Positions 1 through 8,333 of a stretch of DNA of 23,263 bases are shown here, piece after piece (position 1 is the first letter of the stretch; every line of letters starts with the position of its first letter). The DNA comes from an uncultured Peptococcaceae bacterium. Lineage in GTDB: Bacteria > Bacillota > Dehalobacteriia > UBA4068 > JAAVYR01. The DNA is taken from the NCBI GenBank assembly GCA_949739465.1, contig CATIYQ010000053.1, positions 1 through 23,263 of the forward strand, read 5' to 3'. The notes under the pieces are model-generated. The model worked only from the letters and a program-made list of their open reading frames with translations. It was not told the origin of the DNA and ran no database searches. The position numbers and the translations under genes are program-made.

Positions 1-13
1 AAAGGTTTTAATT

Positions 14-613
14 TTGCCACAGGTATATGGGTACAGGAAAGAAGGAACTTTTATCTACTTTGCAGCCGTACAGGGTTATGCTGTCGTTAATTTGAAGGAT
101 GGCACTGCGAATGTTTTTTTGCAATCAAAACGTGTTGAGCAGATAGAATCGACTTTTATCACTTACCATGATGATTTATCTTTCTTTGATGGAGAAACAC
201 AAGAAAAACTTGTTGCATTACCCCATGAGTTAATTGCTTATTTTTCCGGTTTTGGGAGTACAACTGTGGGAGATGGAAAATTCCAGTTTATATTTGTTGA
301 GGGAAGGGAAAGTAATCCTAGTTATTATTGCTTGATGGTTTTTGGAGTGGGCAGATATGGTCAGTATGATACATTACTTTCTTCTCTTAATGGGTTCCGT
401 AGGAATAGAAAATCTCAAATGATGTATGCTACCTCTCCCCAAGGCTATGCCATCGTGGACGGCCTTGCAGGCACCTGTCGAGTTTACTTCACCGACCAAG
501 AGTTAGCGGAAAAAGAGTACCAAAAAGACATCTATGTGTTGGACAGCTTTGACGACTTTACCCCCGAGGAGCAAGAGATGTTGCGGCAAGCGGAAAGGGA
601 GGGACTAACATAA
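14..613 (+). CDS. Hypothetical protein with internal duplication, possibly 5'-partial
   Basis: I do not recognise this protein. It has 199 residues if it starts at the TTG at 14, which has an AAAGG eight bases upstream; the frame is also open to the window edge, so the start may lie outside. Two copies of a roughly 50-residue unit are visible, at about residues 12-66 and 138-192. They share QGYAvV, a following GT, a hydrophobic strand and a D...F..E.QE.L ending. There is no signal peptide or membrane segment, so it is probably cytoplasmic. The first 420 bases are clearly AT-rich, while the last third is much more GC-rich, which suggests a mosaic or recombined gene. A strong terminator follows at 675-708. 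The reading frame is convincing; the function is unknown. Confidence 0.7.
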   Translation: MPQVYGYRKEGTFIYFAAVQGYAVVNLKDGTANVFLQSKRVEQIESTFITYHDDLSFFDGETQEKLVALPHELIAYFSGFGSTTVGDGKFQFIFVEGRESNPSYYCLMVFGVGRYGQYDTLLSSLNGFRRNRKSQMMYATSPQGYAIVDGLAGTCRVYFTDQELAEKEYQKDIYVLDSFDDFTPEEQEMLRQAEREGLT

Positions 614-674
614 CTCGGAGATTGGTTAAGAGGAAAATTTCTTGCTGAAAAAAGGAAATAGGGATTGTAACCAG

Positions 675-708
675 AAAAAATAGAAAAGGAACTCCTTTTC
701 TATTTTTT
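675..708 (+). terminator. Intrinsic terminator after the first gene
   Basis: Near-perfect inverted repeat: the arm at 675-690 (A-run then TAGAAAAGGA) pairs with 693-708 (TCCTTTTCTA then a T-run), with a tight loop around 690-693. It closes the transcript of the duplicated-domain protein and separates it from the small membrane protein. Confidence 0.85.
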
Positions 709-787
709 TGTCCCCATTCGGCTTTATTTGTTCGGATGAATTGTTACTGATTTGGCGTGGGGAATTGAGTTTTAAGGAGAAGATAGC

Positions 788-1015
788 ATGAAAAAAATGA
801 TGGTATCTGCTGCAATATTCATAGTGGTTTTTGTCATTTCATATATAGGACTTTGTTATTTTGTTCCAGGATTGCGAATTAAGATGGCTGCTGATGCGGT
901 GACTTATTTTAGGGAAAGCATATGCCATACGATTTTTCTGAAAAGTATCATATCGTGCGTTATCGGGGCAATGTTTGCCGGTTCGTTTTTCCTTGTGGTG
1001 CAAAGGAAAGCTTAG
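788..1015 (+). CDS. Small two-helix membrane protein
   Basis: This 75-residue protein is not recognised. A good AAGGAGA ribosome binding site ends about 8 bases before the ATG. Hydrophobic segments at about residues 5-29 and 51-70 should both span the membrane. Between them lies a roughly 20-residue polar stretch with basic residues (RIK) and one Cys. The coding sequence is AT-rich like the gene on its left and unlike most genes to its right. It ends 85 bases before tilS and could be co-transcribed with it, since no terminator is visible between them. Opposite-strand frames here look like shadows. Confidence 0.65.
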   Translation: MKKMMVSAAIFIVVFVISYIGLCYFVPGLRIKMAADAVTYFRESICHTIFLKSIISCVIGAMFAGSFFLVVQRKA

Positions 1016-1100
1016 TGGACAAAGATATTTTATACGCTGGGGATACGGAAACAAATCGGGCGTTTTTTATGGATGGGAAAATAAATGAGGAAAAAGACAG

Positions 1101-2597
1101 ATGAACAGTAAAAAACAATGCAGTCAAAAACAGCGGGTAGCTGTAATGGAGAAAGCAGTGTTCTCCTTTATTGCTGAAAAACAGCTCATTTCTTCTAATA
1201 GTGTGGTGGTTGCAGCGGTGTCGGGCGGAGCGGATTCTCTTGCACTTTTGCATTTTTTGCATACCCATCGTCATGTTTGGGGCATCGAAGTGGTTGGTGC
1301 CCATTTGGATCATTGCTTGCGTGGTGAAGCAAGCGTGGCTGACCGCAAGGCTGTGATAGATTTTTGCCAAAAAGCGCAAATTCCTCTTTTTAGTGTAGCC
1401 CAAGATGTGAGGCGGCAAGCAGAATGTGAAAAAGACCATAATATAGAAGGAGTGGCGAGAGCCGTTCGCTATGATTTTTTGCGGCAGGCGGCAAATATCT
1501 GCCATGGCGCGGTGATTGCCACTGCTCATCATCAAGACGATCAAAGCGAAACCATACTCATGCATTTGCTGCGAGGCAGCGGTATGCAGGGACTTTGCGG
1601 TATAGCGAGCAAATCGGATGACGTTATCCGACCTTTTTTATGCATTACCAAAGAAGAAATTCTTGCTTATTGTAAAGAATATGGGCTTATTTATTGCACA
1701 GATGAAAGCAATTTTGATACGTCCTATTTTCGCAATGATATTCGTTTGCGTGTATTGCCGCTGTTGCAGCAATACAATCCTAATATTTCTCAAAACCTGG
1801 CAAATCTGGGGGAAATTTGTGCCAGGGAAAATGATTATCTGATAACTAAGACAAAGGAAGCATATCGTACCATAGGGGCATGGGTTGACGGGGCGGGGGG
1901 CTCTTTTTTCTATGAGCCTTTTAGCAGATTGCCTATTGCTTTGCAGCGGAGAGTGTTACAGCACTTTTTCAGATTGTTTCAAGACAATGGGCATAAACTA
2001 AAAGAACAAACCCTTTCTTTTACCCATATAGAAGGAATCCGCACCCTTGCCGAAGGCGAACAAATGGTATTGCCGGGAAATGTGCTCTGCTGTCGAGAAG
2101 AGGGGCAATTTATTTTCTCTCATATGAGACGGGAGCAGGCGACGGTGGTCATGGGTTTTGCCTGTCCTTTAGCCACTGTGGAACGAAAAGCAATTTTTTC
2201 TTTCCCCGCTTGGAGCTGGGATGTGGAGATATGCCCTGCTGATGATGTTCGTTTGCCGCAGGATAAAATCACGGTAATCCATAAAAACAGTGTCTTTATC
2301 CCGGCAGAGCTGGGCGTGAATCTGACGCTACGCAGCAGAAGGGCGGGAGATGTTTTTTCGCCGCGGGGAATGCGGGGGTATATGAAGCTGAAAAAATATT
2401 TTATCAATGAAAAAATACCCATTGCCATTCGGGAACAGATTCCCCTTTTGGCAAGAGAAGAAGAAATTTTTTGGGTGATTCCTCAGCGGCTGGGGAATAT
2501 AGATATCATAACGGGAAAAAATAGAGAGATGCAAAAGACAAAAGGCTGGTATATTACGGCAGTGCCGCGGCAAAAAGAAAAGACGTATATGATTTGA
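1101..2597 (+). CDS. tilS: tRNA(Ile)-lysidine synthase
   Basis: TilS attaches lysine to the wobble C34 of the AUA-reading tRNA-Ile, using ATP, so that the tRNA reads AUA and is charged with isoleucine. The protein has 498 residues. The PP-loop SGGADS lies at residues 41-46 and is followed by the family patterns AHLDHCLRGEAS, IATAHHQDDQSET and LLRGSGMQGL. A C-terminal TilS domain is seen in the stretch with LRSRRAGDVFSPRG near residues 405-420. The chosen ATG has GAGGAAA about 7 bases upstream; an internal Met at residue 16 is possible but less well placed. ftsH follows 128 bases later. In many Bacillota hpt lies between tilS and ftsH, but there is no room for it here. Confidence 0.96.
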   Translation: MNSKKQCSQKQRVAVMEKAVFSFIAEKQLISSNSVVVAAVSGGADSLALLHFLHTHRHVWGIEVVGAHLDHCLRGEASVADRKAVIDFCQKAQIPLFSVAQDVRRQAECEKDHNIEGVARAVRYDFLRQAANICHGAVIATAHHQDDQSETILMHLLRGSGMQGLCGIASKSDDVIRPFLCITKEEILAYCKEYGLIYCTDESNFDTSYFRNDIRLRVLPLLQQYNPNISQNLANLGEICARENDYLITKTKEAYRTIGAWVDGAGGSFFYEPFSRLPIALQRRVLQHFFRLFQDNGHKLKEQTLSFTHIEGIRTLAEGEQMVLPGNVLCCREEGQFIFSHMRREQATVVMGFACPLATVERKAIFSFPAWSWDVEICPADDVRLPQDKITVIHKNSVFIPAELGVNLTLRSRRAGDVFSPRGMRGYMKLKKYFINEKIPIAIREQIPLLAREEEIFWVIPQRLGNIDIITGKNREMQKTKGWYITAVPRQKEKTYMI

Positions 2598-2622
2598 AAT
2601 AAGGTAGTATTTATGATATGAT
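2594..2622 (+). promoter_or_regulatory. Promoter for ftsH
   Basis: TTGAAA (2594-2599), a 17-base spacer and TATGAT (2617-2622) make a good sigma-A-type promoter. The -35 box overlaps the tilS stop codon. It would give an approximately 100-base leader before ftsH, so ftsH can be transcribed independently of tilS. Confidence 0.65.
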
Positions 2623-2725
2623 AAAATAATAAGAACACTGCTGAAGACTTTTCAAATGGAAAAAATTGCAATTGGCGTGAAATAATGGGAATGGAGACCG
2701 GGATATCCGGGAAAGGAGAACAATT

Positions 2726-4702
2726 TTGAACAAAACGCTCAAAAATATGACAGTCTTTATACTGCTGGTATTGATGGTCATGTATTCTTACAGCTTATTA
2801 TTACCCCAAACACAGGAAGTAAAGCTGTTGGATTACAGCACCTTTATTAACCGGGTAGAGGACGGTGCTATCAAAACGGCAGATATTGTAGCGGATAGCG
2901 ACGGCAGCCGTTATCAGGTATCCGGGGAAATGCGGGACAAAAGCAAATATGTGGTTGTGGTTCCCCCCGACCCGCAGTTGGCGCAATCTTTAAAAGAACA
3001 AAATATCAAGGTGCAATATGATGTAGAGCCGCCTCCGCCGTGGTGGGTGACCCTATTTTCCACGTTATTGCCGACTTTGTTGATTATTGCCTTCTTTTTC
3101 TTATTTATGCAGCAGTCCCAAGGGGGCGGCGGCAAAGTGATGCAATTCGGTAAAAGCCGAGCAAAGCTCTCTACCGACGATAAGAAAAAAGTGACTTTTG
3201 CTGATGTAGCAGGGGTAGACGAAGCCAAAGAGGAATTGGAAGAAGTGGTGGAATTCTTAAAGAATCCACGGAAGTTTTCCGCCATTGGCGCGAAAATCCC
3301 CAAAGGCGTATTGCTCTATGGACCTCCCGGCACCGGGAAAACTTTGTTGGCAAAGGCTGTAGCAGGGGAAGCAGGCGTACCTTTCTTCACCATCAGCGGT
3401 TCTGATTTCGTAGAAATGTTTGTGGGCGTAGGGGCGTCTCGGGTCAGAGACTTATTTGAACAGTCGAAAAAACAAGCGCCTTGCATTATCTTTATTGATG
3501 AAATCGACGCCGTAGGTCGGCAGCGGGGCGCAGGCTTAGGCGGCGGACATGATGAACGGGAACAGACCTTAAACCAATTGCTGGTAGAAATGGATGGTTT
3601 CTCTGCCAATGAAGGCATCATCGTCATTGCTGCCACCAACCGACCGGATATTTTAGACCCGGCACTTCTTCGTCCGGGACGGTTTGACAGGCAAATCACT
3701 GTAGATTTGCCGGACGTGATTGGTAGACTTCAAATCCTCAAAGTCCATGCTAAAAATAAACCCTTAGAACCAGGCGTGGATTTAGATGTGTTGGCGCGTC
3801 GGACGCCGGGCTTTACAGGGGCGGATTTAGCCAATACTTTAAACGAAGCGGCGCTCCTTGCTGCCCGTCAAGGCAACAATAAAATCTCCATGAAAAATCT
3901 GGAGGACGCCATTGAGCGGGTTATTGCAGGACCCGAAAAGAAATCCCGCGCCATTAACGAACGGGAAAAGAAGCTGGTATCTTACCACGAAGCAGGGCAT
4001 GCGGTGGTGTCTTATTACCTTCCCAATTCGGACCCGTTGCATAAAATCTCTATTATCCCCCGAGGTCGGGCAGGCGGCTATACGCTGCTTTTACCAAAGG
4101 AAGACCGGAAGTTTATCACCAAGTCTTATCTGGAAGACCAGCTTTGCACCTTCTTAGGGGGGCGTATCGCTGAAGAAATCATCTTAAAAGACGTCAGCAC
4201 AGGGGCGCAAAACGACTTGGAGCGGGCAACAGAAACCATTCGTTCTATGATTACCCAATACGGTATGTCGGAGGAATTGGGACCGTTGACCTTTGGAAAA
4301 GACAATAGTCAAGTGTTCCTGGGCAAAGAAATCTCCCATGAACGGAATTACAGTGACGCCATTGCTTACGCCATTGACAAAGAAGCGAGAAGAATGATAG
4401 ATGAAGCCCATAACCGTACCACCACCATTCTCACCGAGCATATTGATAAACTTCACAAAGTAGCGCAAGCCTTAATGGAAAAAGAAACTATCGGGGCTGA
4501 TGAATTTTATGCCATTATGGAAGGTCGGATATTGGAAGCGGCAGCGGAAGATACGGCGGGAGACGACGCTCCGACAGAAAAGGCAGAAAAATCGGAAGAA
4601 CCTACCTGGGACCTTTTGGAACAGGATGGCGCAGCAAGCCCCAAGGTATCAATTGACTTTGTGGAAGAGTGCGAAGAGACCTCGGAAAAAGAGATACAAT
4701 AA
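2726..4702 (+). CDS. ftsH: ATP-dependent zinc metalloprotease FtsH
   Basis: FtsH is the membrane-anchored AAA+ protease that degrades misassembled membrane proteins and some regulators. The 658 residues show an N-terminal membrane segment (about 8-26), an extracytoplasmic domain and a second membrane segment (about 107-127). The AAA module has Walker A GPPGTGKT at 199-206, Walker B DEID at 258-261 and the second region of homology ending in RPGRFDR. The zinc protease motif HEAGH is at 421-425, with the downstream acidic ligand region in QNDLERAT. The acidic C-terminal tail is variable in the family. The start is a TTG at 2726 with AAAGGAG about 7 bases upstream; no ATG fits as well. A terminator follows directly. 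Confidence 0.98.
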   Translation: MNKTLKNMTVFILLVLMVMYSYSLLLPQTQEVKLLDYSTFINRVEDGAIKTADIVADSDGSRYQVSGEMRDKSKYVVVVPPDPQLAQSLKEQNIKVQYDVEPPPPWWVTLFSTLLPTLLIIAFFFLFMQQSQGGGGKVMQFGKSRAKLSTDDKKKVTFADVAGVDEAKEELEEVVEFLKNPRKFSAIGAKIPKGVLLYGPPGTGKTLLAKAVAGEAGVPFFTISGSDFVEMFVGVGASRVRDLFEQSKKQAPCIIFIDEIDAVGRQRGAGLGGGHDEREQTLNQLLVEMDGFSANEGIIVIAATNRPDILDPALLRPGRFDRQITVDLPDVIGRLQILKVHAKNKPLEPGVDLDVLARRTPGFTGADLANTLNEAALLAARQGNNKISMKNLEDAIERVIAGPEKKSRAINEREKKLVSYHEAGHAVVSYYLPNSDPLHKISIIPRGRAGGYTLLLPKEDRKFITKSYLEDQLCTFLGGRIAEEIILKDVSTGAQNDLERATETIRSMITQYGMSEELGPLTFGKDNSQVFLGKEISHERNYSDAIAYAIDKEARRMIDEAHNRTTTILTEHIDKLHKVAQALMEKETIGADEFYAIMEGRILEAAAEDTAGDDAPTEKAEKSEEPTWDLLEQDGAASPKVSIDFVEECEETSEKEIQ

Positions 4703-4708
4703 GCCAAC

Positions 4709-4742
4709 AAAAAAGATGAAATATGGGTATTTCATCTTTTTT
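4709..4742 (+). terminator. Intrinsic terminator after ftsH
   Basis: Fifteen-base arms (4709-4723 and 4728-4742; AAAAAAGATGAAATA with its complement) around a TGGG loop, ending in a T-run. It begins just after the ftsH stop codon. Confidence 0.9.
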
Positions 4743-4799
4743 CATAATCATTTATTCCAAACCAATTTATCGTATTTATCATAAGGAGGCGGAGCAGAG

Positions 4800-5654
4800 A
4801 TGACTGATAAAGAAGGCAGGTCGGAACAGCTAAACGTCACAGCGCCAAGGGGCGGGAGCATTCCCAAGACGGTGCGCTGCTATAATGTTATTTTCCCTGT
4901 TTGGTTTATAATCTTGTTTCCTCTTGCTTGGCTCTATGCCATGCCGGCGAATTTTATCATTGATAGCATTGTGCTGCTTTTGGCATTGAAAATGCTGCAT
5001 ATTGCAGAGATAGGGAAGATTTATAAAAAAACCATTTTAGGCGTTTGGGCATTTGGTTTTATTGCCGATATTGTGGGCGCGGCGTTTTTGCTCCTCAGTC
5101 AATTGGATTTAGGCGAATGGTGGCAGGACCAAGTGACCATGCCGGTGATTTTGAATCCTTGGACGTCTGTTCCGGGCTTTGCTATGGTGATGATTTCATT
5201 GCTTCTTGCCGGCGTTTTGATTTATTTCTTAAACTATAAATTTCTCTTTTCTAAACTGCCCCAAGTAGGCGTGAAAGCCAAACGGCTTTGTTTGGCGTTA
5301 GCCATTATTACAGCTCCGTACCTCTATCTGGTGCCAACGGATTTCCTCTATCACGGTTGGGATTCTGATTATCTTGACCGCAACCAAGTGGAAGACACGG
5401 ACAACGGCGAGAAAGAACCTGCCGCGACAGACTGGATTGTTGCGGACGAGGTGCCTTCTCAAGAGAAACAGCTTGTCTATACCGACCAATACGGCAACTA
5501 TTACTTATATGGCGCGGATAAAGATAAAACCTTGCTGCAAACAGTAGACGGCAATGAAACGGCATCTCTCCAAGAGGCATTAAATAGCGGCAAGGTAACA
5601 GTGCAGGATTTATTGAATCTGGGCTTCGATATCAAACTGCAAGTGGTGCAATAA
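4800..5654 (+). CDS. Polytopic membrane protein heading the folate operon
   Basis: I cannot assign a family. The protein has 284 residues with about five hydrophobic spans, near residues 29-49, 52-70, 79-100, 125-146 and 160-180. A polar, acidic tail of about 100 residues (181-284) follows. With five spans and a short charged N-terminus, the tail could lie outside the membrane, but the topology is not certain. A strong AAGGAGG site precedes the ATG. The stop is only 10 bases before the HD-domain gene, so the two are almost certainly co-transcribed with folP-folB-folK-panC. Position in that operon hints at a link to pterin or vitamin metabolism; nothing in the sequence proves it. Confidence 0.85.
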   Translation: MTDKEGRSEQLNVTAPRGGSIPKTVRCYNVIFPVWFIILFPLAWLYAMPANFIIDSIVLLLALKMLHIAEIGKIYKKTILGVWAFGFIADIVGAAFLLLSQLDLGEWWQDQVTMPVILNPWTSVPGFAMVMISLLLAGVLIYFLNYKFLFSKLPQVGVKAKRLCLALAIITAPYLYLVPTDFLYHGWDSDYLDRNQVEDTDNGEKEPAATDWIVADEVPSQEKQLVYTDQYGNYYLYGADKDKTLLQTVDGNETASLQEALNSGKVTVQDLLNLGFDIKLQVVQ

Positions 5655-5664
5655 GAGGTGTCCT

Positions 5665-6165
5665 ATGGAACGGGTACAGCGGATTTTAACACATCCCCAA
5701 TATAAAAAGTGGTTGGCGGCAAATGTTGCGGTGGAAGAAAACCGCATCTTTTGCAGGCACGATATGGCGCATAACTTAGCGGTGGCGCGTATTGCCTATC
5801 TGCTTTGGCTGGAGCAGCAGGGAGAACCTGCCGCAAAGCCTTTGTTTTATGGGGCAGCGCTGCTCCATGACATTGGTAAGTGGCAAAAGGAAGCGTACCC
5901 TGACTATGGACACGAGACCTTAAGCGCCGCCCTTGCCGAGGAGATTTTGCCCCAGTGCGGCTTTCAGGCAGAGGAGCAATCGGTTATCATAGAAGCGATT
6001 CTCTCTCATAGCGGTATGGACCGCCGGCAGGAAATTGCGGCGAAGGAGAAGAAAACCTTTGCAGAAATCTTTTATCTGGCGGACAAGCTTTCCCGCCCTT
6101 GCTGGACGTGTGCAGCAAAAGAAGAGTGTTATTGGACGGTCAAAAACGAGAGACTAACCTATTAA
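5665..6165 (+). CDS. HD-domain metal-dependent phosphohydrolase
   Basis: This soluble 166-residue protein carries a minimal HD domain. The likely metal-binding set is H36 (in HDMAHN), H68-D69 (LLHDIGK), H115 (SHSG) and D140 (LADKLSR). HD proteins hydrolyse phosphate esters or cyclic nucleotides in most characterised cases. A Cys cluster near the C-terminus (C146, C149, C155, pattern CxxCx5C) together with C30 could bind a metal or cluster. It is the second gene of the folate operon, 10 bases after the membrane protein and 21 before folP. An HD phosphodiesterase, MptB, acts on a pterin cyclic phosphate in archaeal methanopterin synthesis, so a role in removing phosphate from a folate intermediate is plausible. 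The substrate is inference only. Confidence 0.85.
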   Translation: MERVQRILTHPQYKKWLAANVAVEENRIFCRHDMAHNLAVARIAYLLWLEQQGEPAAKPLFYGAALLHDIGKWQKEAYPDYGHETLSAALAEEILPQCGFQAEEQSVIIEAILSHSGMDRRQEIAAKEKKTFAEIFYLADKLSRPCWTCAAKEECYWTVKNERLTY

Positions 6166-6186
6166 GAGACGGAAAGAAAGAAGGGA

Positions 6187-7401
6187 TTGGCAGTGGCTTA
6201 TACAGTGCGGGTGTTTTCCTTATGGGGTGAAGAAGCGCTGGAAAAAGAAATGACAGCTTTGGGGGTAAGTCCTCAGGCTATTGCCCATATGGTAGCAAAA
6301 GGGCGGTTTTTCCTGGTGCGGGCAGACGGGCTTTCACCTGTAGCTGCCAATATCTTAAAGCAGGATATGCTCTCCCGCGGCGGAGAAGCAGCAGTCCATG
6401 CAGGCGTTATCGTTCATCAGGTGGACAAAACGGGGACGCTTCTCATGGGGACGCTGGCGCAATATAGAGAATTGATAACCAAGCTCAAAAAGCAACAGTT
6501 TGGACTGCCGCGTCTGGCAGCGGAGATAGAGACCGCATTAGCGGCGCAAATGCGAACAGGCGTAAGAACCATTCCTTATGATGGTGGTAATCTGGAGCTG
6601 GGGAAACGAACGCTGGTTATGGGTATCGTTAACGTGACGCCTGATTCTTTTTCCGATGGCGGCAACTTTTTTGATGTGGAGAAAGCTATTGCCCATGGGC
6701 TGTCTCTCGCCGCGGCAGGGGCGGATATCTTAGATGTAGGCGGCGAGTCTACTCGTCCGGGCGCGGCGTTGGTGACGGCAGAAGAAGAAATGGCGCGAGT
6801 GTTGCCGGTCATTCAAGGGTTAAAAAAGCAAACGGATTTGCCTATTTCCATTGATACATATAAACCTCAGGTGGCTCGTGCGGCGCTTTTAGAAGGCGCC
6901 CACATCTTAAACGACGTCTGGGGGATGCAGTGGGAAGGAGACCCTAACCATGAAATGGCTGCAGTAGCAGCAGAATACGGTGCGCCTATCATCGTCATGC
7001 ACAATCAAATCGGCACGGCATACAAGGATTTAATGGGCGATATGATAGATTTTTTTTCTCGGAGCATTGACATCGGGCTTGCCCGAGGCATGAAACAAGA
7101 ACAAATCATCTTAGACCCTGGTATCGGCTTCGGTAAAACGCCGGAACAAAACCTGGAGGTGTTGGCGCGGATGAAAGAGCTGACGGCTTTGGGCTGTCCG
7201 CTGCTTCTGGGTACCTCCCGCAAAAGCGTCGTCAGCTATTGTCTTACGGGAGATAACACTGCCCCTATGGAAGACCGTGTGTTTGGCACGGCGGCAACAG
7301 TAGCGCTGGGCATCCAAAACGGCGCGGATATTGTCCGCGTCCACGATGTGAAAGAAATGTTGCAAACTGTTAAGATAACGGATAAAATCGTTGGCAGATA
7401 A
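6187..7401 (+). CDS. folP: Dihydropteroate synthase with N-terminal extension
   Basis: FolP condenses 6-hydroxymethyl-dihydropterin diphosphate with p-aminobenzoate to give dihydropteroate and is the sulfonamide target. The core shows all family signatures: MGIVNVTPDSFSDGG at about 145-159, DVGGESTRPGA at 183-193, SIDT at 221-224, LNDVWG at 241-246, MHN at 271-273, LDPGIGFGKT at 309-318 and GTSRKS at 342-347. About 140 residues precede the core, so the 404-residue protein is much longer than the usual 270-280. The extension shows no recognisable catalytic motif. The TTG at 6187 is almost on top of the GAAGGGA site, whereas the GTG at 6193 sits 6 bases from it and may be the true start, giving 402 residues. 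Confidence 0.96.
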   Translation: MAVAYTVRVFSLWGEEALEKEMTALGVSPQAIAHMVAKGRFFLVRADGLSPVAANILKQDMLSRGGEAAVHAGVIVHQVDKTGTLLMGTLAQYRELITKLKKQQFGLPRLAAEIETALAAQMRTGVRTIPYDGGNLELGKRTLVMGIVNVTPDSFSDGGNFFDVEKAIAHGLSLAAAGADILDVGGESTRPGAALVTAEEEMARVLPVIQGLKKQTDLPISIDTYKPQVARAALLEGAHILNDVWGMQWEGDPNHEMAAVAAEYGAPIIVMHNQIGTAYKDLMGDMIDFFSRSIDIGLARGMKQEQIILDPGIGFGKTPEQNLEVLARMKELTALGCPLLLGTSRKSVVSYCLTGDNTAPMEDRVFGTAATVALGIQNGADIVRVHDVKEMLQTVKITDKIVGR

Positions 7402-7421
7402 GGGAGAAAGAAGTAAGAACT

Positions 7422-7784
7422 ATGGATAAAATCATCTTGCCCCAAATGGAGTTTATGGCGCGTCACGGCGTATTTGCCTTTGAAAAGGAACAGCCTCAAT
7501 TATTCCGCCTGTCCCTCACCATGGAGACGGACCTGACTGCGGCAGGCAAAAGTGATGACTTAGCGGATACGGTCAATTACGGGGAAATCTATTTGCAGGT
7601 GAAACGTTTAGTGGAAGAAAACACTTTTGACTTAATCGAAAAGTTGGCGGCGGAAATTGCGGCGAAAGTCTTAGCCAATGGGCGGGTCAGCGGTGTTACC
7701 GTCCGAGTGGAAAAGGCGGGGGCGCAGGTAACGTCGGAAGTAGCAATTCCCGCTTGTGTAGAAATGACCAGAAGAAAATATTGA
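7422..7784 (+). CDS. folB: Dihydroneopterin aldolase
   Basis: FolB converts 7,8-dihydroneopterin to 6-hydroxymethyl-7,8-dihydropterin and glycolaldehyde. The 120 residues match the normal family length. Family features are the N-terminal ARHGVFAFEKE strand (E21 or E23 aligns with the substrate-binding Glu), VNYGEIY with Y53, and VRVEKAGA with K98 as the expected catalytic lysine. It lies 20 bases after folP and 30 before folK, so the three consecutive late folate steps are encoded side by side. FolB works on the dephosphorylated neopterin, so the upstream phosphate-removal step must come from elsewhere. Confidence 0.94.
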   Translation: MDKIILPQMEFMARHGVFAFEKEQPQLFRLSLTMETDLTAAGKSDDLADTVNYGEIYLQVKRLVEENTFDLIEKLAAEIAAKVLANGRVSGVTVRVEKAGAQVTSEVAIPACVEMTRRKY

Positions 7785-7814
7785 TTGGATATTAGATAAA
7801 GGCAGGGAAGCAAA

Positions 7815-8312
7815 ATGACCGTGGCATGGTTGGGCGTTGGCAGTAACATCGGCAATAGATTAGGCTTTTTACAAGCGGCGGCGGCAGGCGTAGGGGCGCT
7901 CCCGCAAACGAAAATCTTAGTAAAATCCTCTGTCTATGAGACGGCTCCCGTCGGCGGTGTGGAGCAGGGTGATTTTTTAAACGGTGTGCTGCAAATAGAA
8001 ACAGATTTATCTCCTGAGATGTTATTAGACGCCGTTCTCACTATTGAGAAGACAAACGGCAGGGAACGGCAGATTCATTGGGGACCGCGGACCTTAGATA
8101 TCGATATCCTTGCCTATGGACAGCAAAGGGTAGAGAAATCCTACCTAAAAATCCCTCACCCTTATCTGGGGGAGCGGGGGTTCGTGCTGATACCTTGGGC
8201 AGAGATAGATTGTGACTGGCAAATCCCCGGAGCGGGTACGGTAGGGGAGTTGTTGGCGCGGCTGCCTATTTTAGACCTGGCAGGCGTTAGCAAAACGGCA
8301 TATGTGTGGTAA
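7815..8312 (+). CDS. folK: 2-amino-4-hydroxy-6-hydroxymethyldihydropteridine pyrophosphokinase
   Basis: FolK transfers pyrophosphate from ATP to 6-hydroxymethyl-dihydropterin, making the FolP substrate. The 165 residues are the usual length. Seen are the N-terminal LGVGSNIGNR, SSVYETAPVG, the signature GPRTLDIDIL at about 90-99 with the two magnesium-binding aspartates D95 and D97, and IPHPYLGERGFVLIPWAE. AGGGAAG stands at good distance from the ATG. It is the fifth gene of the operon, 21 bases before panC. Confidence 0.96.
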   Translation: MTVAWLGVGSNIGNRLGFLQAAAAGVGALPQTKILVKSSVYETAPVGGVEQGDFLNGVLQIETDLSPEMLLDAVLTIEKTNGRERQIHWGPRTLDIDILAYGQQRVEKSYLKIPHPYLGERGFVLIPWAEIDCDWQIPGAGTVGELLARLPILDLAGVSKTAYVW

Positions 8313-8333
8313 GGAAGAAAAGAGGTTGTAAAG

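Noticed and set aside
922..1104. 60-codon plus-strand frame overlapping the small membrane protein and touching the tilS start
   Set aside because: It overlaps a better supported frame with a strong ribosome binding site and has no site of its own. Its ATGA-like overlap with tilS appears to be chance.
960..1565. 201-codon minus-strand frame opposite the 5' part of tilS
   Set aside because: It lies over a clear tilS with intact motifs, shows no recognisable domain, has no ribosome binding site and an odd composition rich in His, Met and Cys typical of antisense frames.
2664..2673. AATTGCAATT palindrome in the ftsH leader as a second copy of the 10259 dyad
   Set aside because: Only the TTGCAA core is shared and the two-base spacer geometry is absent; a ten-base AT-rich palindrome is expected by chance.
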